NCBI GenBank assembly: GCA_936440205.1
Contig: OW387141.1
Location: 44,091,307-44,155,306 of the forward strand
Direction: 5' to 3'
DNA length: 64,000 nucleotides
Source of the DNA: Lepidonotus clava
Lineage: Eukaryota > Annelida > Polychaeta > Phyllodocida > Polynoidae
The notes beneath the pieces were generated by a model. The model made no database searches, was not told the origin of the DNA, and saw only the letters and a list, made by a program, of their open reading frames with translations. Shown in pieces: positions 14,501-26,500 of this stretch. Numbering within the stretch: the stretch's first letter is position 1; each line of letters begins with the position of its first letter. The position numbers were made by a program, and so were the translations under genes.

Positions 14501-17500
14501 GAGTGTGGGCCAGCTTTGTGCGCGGGAATCCCTTGTAAATTACATCTAGTGTTTTCCCCCGAGCCAGCGAAGTAAAATGTAGGGCCGAGGGGGAGTGAAG
14601 AAAAGACGCAATCCAACTTTCCCCCTACTACTTTTGCCTAGCGTTGGGTTTAAATGTTTCTTCTATGTTTAAGTTTAACTCGTTTCTGGGCGAACTTATT
14701 CAGCTCTTCTCGTGCTTGCTCTCGTCTATCAAATCTGCTTAGTTTCACTTTGTTCCCTCATTTGCACTCACGCTTTCATTAAGTTCTTCCATTTGAAAGG
14801 TTTCTGGGAGATTCCACACTCCCATGTCGGGTTGCATTTACTGCATCTACTCCACGGTTGATACAATCTGCACATTGTCATTGTTATTTGAACTTAGAAT
14901 ATACTTTTTTTTTGTCATTGTTAGTTGATCTTATAATAAACTTTTTTGTTTTAATTTGAAATGAATATATATTTCAGCGCATTTCTTTTACTTTTGTCAC
15001 TCTGCCATAGTTTCCACTTAGTGATTGATCTACGATTTAATACTGATCAGTTGGTCGAAACATGAAGACACCGCCCCCCCCCCCTATTCTCCCGACCACG
15101 GATAGCTGATTTACTTTATTTTAGGTACCTTAATTTTGTAGACAAAAACTCTGGAAAAAGTATAGCAAATTTATAATAACAACTATTTCCTGTATATCTT
15201 TCTGAAATTAGTGAATTTTCAAACCATCATGGAAAATAAAACATACATATATACCAAATGGAAAAATAGCTAGTTTTCCATAATATTAAACCTAAAGTTA
15301 GTCTATGATTATTGAAAGTTCCTATGATTAAGCCTTCTGACTTGTCTACATATTTCCGAACATTCAATTCGATTTAGGCAAGTCTGAAGGTTAAATACAA
15401 TAAATTAGCCATCCAAATTAAAAATATTGTCTTCCCCCTGTCTACAATCACTGTGATAACCTGTCTATGGACCTTGACATACGATGACCTCATTAGTTAG
15501 TTGGGATACCAAGTTCTTGTCAAATAATGTTTCTTGCAAACTTTCATATTCCTTGATGTTCTCGAAGTCATTTTATTACCTTTGGATTTCCCCCTGTAAA
15601 GTACGTTTTCATTGGTGAGTGGAATTCAAGACTGTTCTTCTAACATGCAGTATCGACTATATGAAAGTCTACGTCCATTTAATTAACAGAAACAATAGTT
15701 TCCATGTAATACAGGTTCCTTATATAAGAACAGTTTGGAAAATACATTAATGCCGTAAAATAGGATATGTTTAAAGCCTACCATTCGATAGTAGTCGTCT
15801 AGTGCCATTTCCTTGTATCTTATTTCACTGTGAAAACATTCCACTGATATTAAAACGTCAATGTCATTCTTGAATAATGTAATGCAATTATTTCTTCAAA
15901 TTAGATGCAGTTTACGGGACAGCATATTCCAAACCATAAATCCAAACCACGGGTCTGACAGTCAGTTGATTTACTGTCTGTTCTTTAAGTATTCCTGCAT
16001 TTATAAGTGACTGTCAAAATTAATGTGCCATATGTCAGAAGTATGACCTCATATCCGTAGTTTTTACCTTGGAAGTAAGACTCTCAATAGTTTCCTGTGC
16101 TTAGAACAGGAAGTGCCAGTCAGCGCGCAGGTACCGCTACGGTCTATACCAACTTATTGCAATGTAAATGTCTTCATTTCCATCCGTCTACTCCATGGAC
16201 CACCCCCTGCTGTGTGCCGGTTATGCATACACCGCCCCAACAACATGATTTATACTCCAATAATGCCATACATTTCAAATTGCCCACCTGTAATGATATA
16301 TACTCCCCTTAAAAAAACTCTGCATGTTATGTGTGGTGTTGTGTGACGTGGCAGTGACAGGTCCCGATCAGGCCTGTCGGTAGAGGACTGGTTAAAAAGG
16401 TCTGTGAGTATTACATAGCCCTGGGGTGACGGTATGAGTCCTCCTTTTCTGTGATTTGCGGAATAATATATGATTTAAGATGGGTTTCACAAAGAAGCTG
16501 CGGTCATAAACAATGTAGTTCCAGTTTCTGTGATTGGCTGAATTGGGAACTTCGTGGGCCGTGTCTCGATCTTTATACTTTAGAAGGTTGGTAATTGGTA
16601 TTGTAAAGCTGTTTATATTCGCATTGTAGGCCTACACAATTTTTATCAACGCATTTAAACAATTCTTTAGAAATCAAGTGGAAATTTATATTAATGCGTC
16701 TAAACATTCTTTCTATCCTTGAAACATAAATTTCAATCCACACAAAAAAATTACCCTTTTTCCAAATCCCCAAAGATTATACACTATCCATATACAATAT
16801 CTATATACACAGTGGTGTGTAGAAATAATGGGTGACCTATGATTGGCCATGTCATTACCTTTAGAATAATAATATAATGATCATTATAGATAACATGAGA
16901 TAATGTGAACTGTATAGAGGCATCTGATTTGAATGGAGGAATTGGGGTTCTCTCTTGGAGCCTCCTTGTTATATCACTGTGGTTGCATCGCCAAGTATCA
17001 CGCCCGTTTCAGGATAACATTTTTGTTAGAAAAATAGAACCACAATTTTAAAGTAATTCAAATTGAGTTTTTAATGTTTCATAATCGATTGAATTTGGTT
17101 AGATTGTTATATGTTGCCTGTTCAATGTTCCTCCTTTAATCTCTCAGAGACAATCACCCCCAGCTTAGCAGTAAACATTATTTTGTGTTCTACATATTTT
17201 CAAACATTTTGGACACAGCCAAATATGCACACAAATAATGTGTGAATATTAAATAAAATCTATAAGGTAAAACCAGCAAATTTGAAAGCATTTTAGTGTG
17301 CAAAAATGGGTATTAATGCTAGATGCACGAAAATTTACTTACGTCTACGCTTGTTGCTACTACTAACTTAGTCTCTACTTTACTAACATGTCTGCCTTTC
17401 CCTCCTGGGTTTCTCTCCCTCTGTTCCTGCAGGCTTCTTGGACACTACCCCTTCCTACATGCCTCTCTCCATGTGGTCCATCCCCGAGGGGGGCGGGGGC

Positions 17501-20500
17501 CCACCCCCGGAGCCCCCCGAACACTCCCGAGTGGCGCCGAGTGGGGCCGAGGTTCGCAGTGGCCAGAGTAGGTTGCGTCACTTTGCCAAATAAGCAGTTT
17601 TCTTTCACCCAGTCACAGACAAACAACTCAAAAAGGGGTCCTAAAAAGGCGCACGCTCACGCTTGCACGTCAGATTTGGTGAACAAAGGTGGTGCTTGAA
17701 GAAGCCATTTGCATGAAATTCTATTTAAAGATTGCAATAACTGCCGCGACAAATCATGTCCGAAAGTGAGTATAGGGCCACATGTAGACCTGAAACTTTT
17801 GTAAGGCCTCCAAAAATTGCTGTATTCAGATAATCCTACGTACTCTAAATGTTTTGCCTTTTTTCTAAATGAAAATGTGACAAACACATAATTTAGATGC
17901 AATAAGAATGATCAGAAGGACGGGAAATGACATGTGTTGGATTGGCAGATACGTTTAAGATACTAGAAGTTGTTGCAGAGGATTGCATAAATCTTACTTT
18001 TCAAAATAAGTAATAAAAATGCCTTTTTACCAATGTCACCTGAAAACTATAATTATTTCTTTGGCCTAATCGATTGTAAAATGTAGTTAGGGTCGCGAGT
18101 TTTGTTAGAACTATCTTCCTTCTTTGGTAACGATTAGCGTGTATACATCCTCTAATAAGTCTTAAAGAGCGGATCTACATTGGTTTAGAACCGAGCCAGA
18201 CTGAAAGCCATCACATGATTTTGTTGTCCTAAAGGGCACTCAACACCCCCTGTTTGATAAAAAGATATAAAAACGATAAGACATCCCTTTTCCCATTAAA
18301 AAACGTTATAGGAAAACGTCCCTTAAAATCTTAAAAAAACGTACACCAAAAATGTGGTGAAATCCACCTCTGAATCCCCAGGTCATTGGCGTTGACCTTC
18401 AGGACTCACCTTATTCGTGACCTCTTCTGATCGTGTATACATGAATCACTTACAGAGTTGTGTCAGTCGCCGTCAGCACCTTCCCAGCGGCTTCAGCACC
18501 TCACCTGGGATCTTTACAGTGTTAATCCCTAGGCAAAGTTGTTCATGTATAGCTTGATAGATGATACTATATTATATAGATTCCTGTGTATTGAGTTTTA
18601 TTCCGACCGTCAGTTAATATGAAAGATAAATTTTCGTAAAAGTGTTATTCATTCCCATTAACATATAGCTATGACACTCACCAATAAAGAAATATCGAAA
18701 TTTATGTATTAACAAAGAAGTAGATTAGAAATTATGATAACTTATATATATACGTATCAATGTGTGCACCTGTTTAAATGGAACACACATATACGTTATA
18801 TTCTCGCTTTTACATTTTGTCAGTTGTTTTTCCTGTAATTAAGCCACAACACCAAATCAAAACTAAACATTAAGTTGTTGCACTTTTGTTTGTGTATTCA
18901 TATACTCGTAAAATTTGCGCGTATATGAATTCATATACTCATGAAATGAGCACTTCGTACTAAGTGAGCACCAGCTACAGCACTTTTAGTGGATCAATAC
19001 CTGCAAAACTCACAAGCTATGAAATTGCAGATTTATAGATGTGATATACCCCACACAAAACCTTAATGACTGTAATATAATTCAATGTTTACTTCTGTCG
19101 ACATACACAGGTATATGGTCTGTATGAAAGGTTTTAATTCCACAGCGCTCCTTTCATCACAAGCACATGTCCTTGGTTGGCCATTAATCAGAAAAAGTTA
19201 TGGCTCATTAAGTTAAGGTTTTAACATAAGTTCTTATGATACATTAACAGATACTTAAAGGCGCCTTCTAGTGTAAGTTATATGTATGGGGAGCGGAATT
19301 AAAATCCTGGATCAGATAGAACAAAGCCAGCCCTCCCCATTATAATACCTGTGAGGGCGATACGTCTGCCCTCTTTATATTGACTATAAAAAGGGAATAG
19401 ATGCAATATAGATAATGTTACCTAATTACCAGTAAGTTGGGGGTGATCACATAGGGGATAATCACCCATAAATACCCCATAAATATTGGATGTGCTGACT
19501 AAAAACCACCCCACGTGTCGAGCCCCATAGCCCGACTACATTACCGCCATACTGCCCATCACCCCCTTTTTTCAATTATTAAGTCTTAGTGTAATTAGCG
19601 GCGCTGTGTTTTCAAACTTTACCGGCTGGGAATTTAAAAGGTCCATGCATATGGAGGGCGTACCGGTGTACTTAGTGTCACCTGCAAAGGCGACGTGGGC
19701 ATTTACATATGGAGCGGCGAGATGGTTGAATGTCAATTAAAAATTCACGGTCGGCGTTTCCAAGTTTGTCTCCACTAAAAGCGTTGTTGGCCCACCACGG
19801 CCAGGCCGGGGAGCGCCTACTCCCTATGTGCCGCCCCGCGTTTTATATCAATTAGTAACGCAATATGTCATTTGTCATTACTTTTTAGGTTTCAGCCATA
19901 TACACAGAAATCCATTCAGCCGGCGCCGGCAGTAGTGTTGGAGTTTTTAACTTCTGCTGGTCGGAGGTTGCGAGCGGAGTGCCAACGCAGTCGAAAGGAA
20001 GGGGTGACAATTCTATGTCACATGTACAGTGACAGGAAGAATGAAATGTACATCTTAAGGCAGGGGTTTACAAAATGTGCAGAAGTGTATTTCTAAAGAT
20101 GTTCAATTCCGCGAGTTAAAAAACAATTTAGAGGTGGCTACAAGGTCGTAGCTAATTGGGAGCGACCTGAATGACTCGGCATTTAGCGCCCAGGGCTGGA
20201 ATATGTTCTTGTGTGAGTAATTGTTGTTTTTGGTTCACAATCAGAACCTGTGAGTTTGTTGTTGCCATAGCAACTCCGATCTACCTGTAATGCCATGTGG
20301 AAAGTAAACACGGAGCAAAAGGTTTACTTTGCCTATGACATCCGCGCCACATTAGACAACTTATCAAAAAACCTCTCTTGAGCTTCGTTACGCATCGTCC
20401 ATGTATTAAGGCTGGCGGCCTCTCCCCGCCTCTTCCATTTCAATGTGTGTGTTTTTCACCTCACATCCACTCCCAACTGGCGCCGCGCTGTGCCGTTGCG

Positions 20501-23500
20501 GTAGAAACATCGACGTATGTATAGCAGAAGCCTCTCATTAAAGCGAAATGTTTGACAAGGGGGGGCAAAAAAGAGGGCTAACCCCTGTCCCACCCGGCCC
20601 GACCTTGTCAACTCAAACCACGCCGGTCTTATACATGGTCGGTGTGTGTGTTTGAACGTGAGGGGTGGGTTGGGGGTTTGATGGGGAGGGTTGGGGCTTT
20701 GGGTAGTAACTGCACGTTGATATTGTCATTGGTTCATCGATTCACATATACAGGCTGTTGATTCTACCGCCGTACCTGTCAATTTCCATTACCTGCAACT
20801 CTGCAAAAACATATCTGCCGACATGGGGAGGGGGGACTGAGGGGACAGTGTGATGTGTCCCGACGGGCCCTCCTGGAGGGCGTCGCACGCCGTACAACCG
20901 CAGTCTGGGCTGAGCATTTCATGGGACGATAAAAAAAACTGGACATTTTTGTTGATTTTATATACAATTGTCCCAAAAAGATTGAACACAGTTTGAACAA
21001 TAACTGCACATAGAAAATACAAGCAAAATTACCTCATACAAATCTTGGAAGTATATAGATAGCCTACTGTTACCAAAGTTGTCTGTTAACCAGGACACTA
21101 CTCCCAGTGGAAGGTCGTCTCTCGTACGATGCCCTTCAATATTAAGGGCTAGATAATCTTGAACTGTTTTCTGGACAATGGCGTTGCAATGGAATGGGAT
21201 GCGAATACTCTTGAGGCCCTATAATCACAATGCGGTTTTCCCCTCAAGCTTTTTTTTATTTTTGAAAAGTATTCGATATGCCTTACAATGTATCGCCATT
21301 TTACACTGTCATAAGTGCTTTGATGTTAATTAATAAATTATACATGTTTGCGATTATGAGATCGCAGGGAATTCCAAGTCAAACGTGGATATGGCGAATT
21401 AGGCTGGAGTGGTCTCCCGGCGACCCCTGGCCCTTTCCTCTCCTCCAGGCGGCCAGGGACGCAGGAGGCCCGGAAACTACCCTCCTTTCATTCAGCCTCG
21501 GCTGCCAGGGGAAATCCAATTGCTCTGGGTTTTATTTGGGCTGCATTTGCATCTCCTTTCCCCTGTTGCCGTTACCTTCTCGGCCAGTTTTAGTTGCGGG
21601 GGATTGCCATGGAAGCCATGTACGCAATTAAGTCGGGATCTCCGTTAGAAGTACTAGGGGGTGTGGTACACCAGAGAAGTCGGATCATTCCTCCAGGTTG
21701 TCACTGACATATCTATGGGATCACTTTTAGATCCTTTTAGTTCTTCAAACAAACCTGGCGCTATGACTGCGGATTCCATTACCGCAACACCATGCTATCT
21801 CCCCCACCCCCTACACCTCAACACACACACATGCTAACAGGAAAAAAAGTTGTGACAAAAAAGTATACTAAAAAAGATGGGGGAAAGGAATGGAATTGAC
21901 ACTGGTAAGTGTATGTACAAATCGGGGGTGGTAGTACGCGCGGTGGGCGCTGCTGTCACCTCGTCCATCTTATACTATATCCACTTACACGCCTCCCCAG
22001 CCCGCTCCACCACACCAATGTGGACTTTTCCATATTTTCTGGCTATGGCCGTGTTGATTCAAGCCCTTACCACAAACAGTCAGCCATTACTCCCCTCCTA
22101 CCATCGACCGGCTAGGGGCTGTATTAATAAATCAGCTAGTGTGGGTGTTTGGAGATAGGTGTACGCTGGGAGTTTATTTTGGTTTATTTATTTATTTATT
22201 TTATTTTTGTTGTATTTTATGCTAGAATTTCCCATTTACTTCTGTTGTGAATACGTGGAGGGGGTGGTGAGTTGTACTCCCGTGTGTGTAGCCACCTACT
22301 CTGATATTTGTCCAGTGCCCATTAACCCACCTGTAGAGGGGGAGGGGGGAGGTACTCCGTTGTAGAGGGAGCCATTCGAGTCATATATAAATCACCAACT
22401 TGATAACTCAAACGTAGGGGCGTGGAGACCAATCCTGGTGGTACCAACATTTATTTTACAGTCATCCATGTGCTCTGTACCCCTAACATTATCATCGAGG
22501 GTTGGATGTGTTGCCCTGCTGAAAAGACGTATAATTATGACACCGTTAATAAAAGAACCATTGTAACAGACAAAAACAAACAAACAACTAACAGAAAATT
22601 GGGTTTGTTTGCCTAACATTCGCTTTATTCTTTTAAGAGTTTATCTCGATGGGTTTCTCCTATATACAGAGAGTTCTCATTAATATTACTCCAGCCACTC
22701 CCCCTCCCAACCCCAACATAAAACAGACCCTGCATCCATGTTGTTCACGCCCACAGCTTTTTGAAAGCAGTTTTGTAGTTTATATCTAATCTACAGCAGA
22801 GTAACCCCCATATACTGTGGGCAGTGTTTTGTGCCTGTATGTCGTTGTCTTGTGCCTGTTACTTCGTCTGTCTCACGTGCCTGTGTGTCAGTCCTGTGCC
22901 TGTTCATCTTTCCCCAGACCGTCAATCTTAGCTTTTCCCCACCAGAAGTCGCTTCCATTGTAACCCGGCAGACAGAGATATACTCCCGGGAATTAGAATG
23001 AATATCACTTCGCCTCGCAGAGCTAAAAATCCACACTGGAAAGATTGAAATGGATATTTTATTTTGAGAGCTTAAAAGCGTGGACGTTAATGAAATCTTG
23101 GCTGTATTTACAGGCCCCATACGCGCCGGACGAGGCGCGGTGATATAGCATTGCGTCTTCTCGAGCCAGAGTAAATAAGGGGAGGGAATAAATTATACCG
23201 AGATTTCAGGAAAAGAAGGCATATTTTGTTCCATTCGTCATCGGAGCATATGTGAAAGGAATACCAAAAAGGGGATATATTTGAATTGAATATCCGGCGC
23301 CGTAAGTTGGCGGTCGTTAATTCAAATAGTGCAAGCAGATAGGCCGTTGAAAGGTCCGCCTTCTGCAGTATGTATTCGATATATCTGTGTTCAATAACTC
23401 GCTATCCTGAGTGGCATTTTTACACGGTCACGTGCAGAAGTGTGCACAATTGCTACGCATTTCATATTTCATACAGTTCTAATAGAAACTGTAGCTCTCA

Positions 23501-26500
23501 GCACAAAGTAAAGTAATTTGGGAAATTCCTAGAAAAAATTGTGAGTATCTAAAGACTTATTTGATCAAAATTAGGGGTGCCTTTTCACCAAAAGTGCTAG
23601 GATCTTTATACAGTAAATATAAACCTACAATGAGGGAGTGTTCAATATGGCAATTTGGATATAATTATGATGTTCTTACCGTATCCCGTAACTCTAGAAA
23701 TATCGTTAAGATTTACAAGAGAACAAACATATGGGCGGTGTAAAACGTGTAAAACTTTTATTTTCGCGCAGCTAAAGTTTCGCGCATTCAGCACAAGATG
23801 GCGTTTTCACGCTGTCATAATTTCACTCCATTTGTGGCTATGTCAGTTTGATCCATAATATTTGAACTCAAATCGTAATTTTGTTACACATTTACAACAA
23901 TGCGCTAAATGCGCAAAAATATGTAGAGCGAAAAAAAAGTTCACAGTACAGGCTTATATGTATGGGACGCGTCCCTCTTTTTGCAAATGCAATGCAACAA
24001 AGAGAGCAAACCTTGCATGAAATCGTGTCATTGAAGATGAATACTAACCTGGGTAGTAAAAAGTTGATATTCTTCAAACGCTGGTCAGTTGGAGATGTAC
24101 GCATCCCCCCGCTACTGCACACATACGGCGTTAGCCGCTCGGCGAGCTGCTCAGATAATTGAATAATTATTGTTAAATTGGTTAAGATACATTTCGGACC
24201 TGGGAGCCCTCACGTGTGATTACCAGGGTTCTCACGCCTCCTGGGCACCTGGAAATGTTCATGAACTTACTAATAAAAGCCCCCAGGCCTGGGACGATGC
24301 CCAAAATGGAGATTTTGGCCATTTTCCACACGAAAAGAGGCAGAAATGTACTGAATTTTCCTGAAAGTACTGTGCGTCGGCGAAAACATATCTTCTGTAC
24401 ATATCTCCTATAGACTGCATGCTCGCCCAAAAAAATGGCAATCAAAATAATTTCTCACAGATATTGTGCCCGAGGAGGAGCTGGGGTTTAGAAAAAGTGT
24501 TTCCTGAATCTTCATCCCGGGTTGATTTTTCGATTCAGTCTTCATAGAGTACTTGTATTGCTGTCAGCCAAGCATATATACAGAAGGTAGTGCACCGCTA
24601 TTAATTGAGGCAACACCAACATACATGTACCGTTTTATCAGAAAGCGAACATTGGCCATGCTTACTTTATCATTTAATTCATTCTTTGTAAAGCCTTATA
24701 TAATCCAATCCGCCATTACCCATGTTAACATTGCTGGTGCTGTGTAGGACCAGTAACATATTGATCTCAGCGATGGTGTCTTGTTGCATCCTAGAAGAAT
24801 TAACCAAAAAGCGCTGTATGTTTCGTCATTCATTAATGAATGGCTGTAGATGGATATGTATCTTAATTTATTATGAGTTGCATTAGGTCACATAAATATA
24901 CTTTGGATTAGAGAGCACAACCATTATCAAAAATTCTACGGGGATGGGGTTTCACTTCTAAGGGCAGATGGGATTCCCCAAGAACTCCCCTTGCTACATC
25001 ACACATTAGGAGATTTCCCTTCAAAATGTAATAAGATACAAGTTTTTTGTGAGCCCTTAATTATAGTTTTTAGTATTGTAGCTTATGGGAAGGGCTCACT
25101 CAATCAGTCATGTCTTTTGTAGGTATTTGGGCTTTGATCTGATGGCCTGGTTACACAATCTTACATACAAGTAGCTACAGGCCTTTGTCCACCGGCATGC
25201 ATTTGTAAGCAGGACAATTAGTGGGCATCAAGTGTAATTGAGTGGGCAGGCCTCTCCCCTTCACCCACCCCCACCCCCACTCCTTGAACTCAGTTCAAGG
25301 AGTGGGGGTGGGGTAGGGTGCAGTTTGAGAAGCCAGAAGTGGGTTACATAACCAGTACTTGAGCCACTGGCACCTAGGCAGTCAGTGTATGCAAGGCCAG
25401 GTAGGGGGAGGAGGAGAGGGGGGGGGGTCATGGTTGCTTGGGCGCATGGACAGTGATATACAGGGTACCAACCACACAGGGAAAACAGGGAAAATGGCAA
25501 AAAAAATTCCCTGACAGGGAAAACACAGGGAATTTGGAAATTTTGCAAAAACACAGGGAAAACACAGGGAATTTCATTTGGCCAGGTTCTGAAATTTCTG
25601 ATTCTCAAGATATTAGGGATTCAACTTTTTGTTGTTGGGTTGTCCAAATTTTTTCTGCGCGCAGAGGCTTTTAAATTCGATCAACTTGCTGGATATGACA
25701 CAGGGAAAAATTGCCGTGGGACAGGGAAATCTCAGGGAAAACACAGGGAATTCGAAAATGGAACTTCGGTTGGTACCCTGGATATAGGAGGGAGTCCTAT
25801 TGGTCAATCAGGTTGACCAATGAGTGTACAGCTGCTCAGGACAGCTGCACTGCCCAATGGACACTACTGGGACCCCCCCCACCTCTATGGTGAGATTTCT
25901 GATTTCTAGTTAAGGGCGAACATCGATCGTTCCAACGATCGGAACTTTGATAGTCATTTGCTTCTTGTTAATGTCCCATAATAATTATTGTGTGTAGACT
26001 AATTTTTGTCCTTCCATTTTGCTACACTGGTTTAAGTACACGTTGTGAATGGCAAGCTGAATTGAATTCATTAAAAATGACTATCCTATAGTTATGTGCA
26101 AGGTTTCATTTAAAAAGTTCATAATAAAGTAATATACTTTAGCCTATTTCACACCCGGGATTTCACATTTTTAAATTATAACTGTCACAAAATGTACTTG
26201 TCCTAATGAATCTGATTGATTCCACGTAAAATGGCTCTTTCTTTTTTTTGAACAACTTTTATTTCTCCTGCTGATGGGTTGGATTTCTCCAGTCTTCTCC
26301 CATCCTCAAGCCCTAAGTTAACTAACACATGGTCATTTACAGAGCTTTAGCCTAGAAAAATGACATATTATGATCGATGTATCTCCAATATTATACATAG
26401 AACAATAGTCTGATTATATATATCAACTGAAAATGATGATGAAATGTGATGAGATTGGTTGAAGCATTGTTCTGTTAGTTTTCAATGTCTGGACCTTTAA

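Larger units (their letters stand above)
5720..17432 (+). other. FUZ intron B-C
   Basis: An 11.7-kb intron without recognisable exons. It holds a kappaB-motif cluster (6736-6957), half of a GGATCC-type TIR element (about 7160-7200), a degenerate tRNA-like promoter remnant (9351-9412), a CTCF-like motif (9806-9817), poly-C runs (12841-12910, 15073-15082) and motif-rich CpG-containing unique DNA at about 10340-10520, 12360-12780 and 13080-14620. Nothing specific was recognised in 7200-9340, 10800-12350 or 14620-17400 apart from a dispersed repeat at 16503-16560. Confidence 0.6.
25048..25970 (+). mobile_element. Unclassified interspersed element, copy 1, carrying a 45-bp palindrome and a nested TIR insertion
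   Basis: It shares both ends with an inverted copy at 52563-53215. One end begins near TTTTTGTGAGCCCTTAATTA and the other ends near GATAGTCATTTGCTTCTTG. Inside is a perfect inverted repeat at 25269-25313 with 21-bp arms around TCA. Near the other end is a short perfect hairpin, CGATCGTT-CC-AACGATCG. A separate 320-bp TIR element (25461-25780) is inserted in this copy only. No TIRs or target duplication are obvious for the outer element. Confidence 0.7.

Noticed and set aside
17388-17699. Alternative frames across FUZ exon C (for example FLDTTPSYMPLSMWSIPEGG)
   Set aside because: They do not fit the phase left by exon B; the chosen frame aligns with vertebrate FUZ without gaps.
21278-21650. 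117-codon plus-strand frame
   Set aside because: No domain, no consensus splice borders, and composition better explained by motif-rich non-coding DNA.
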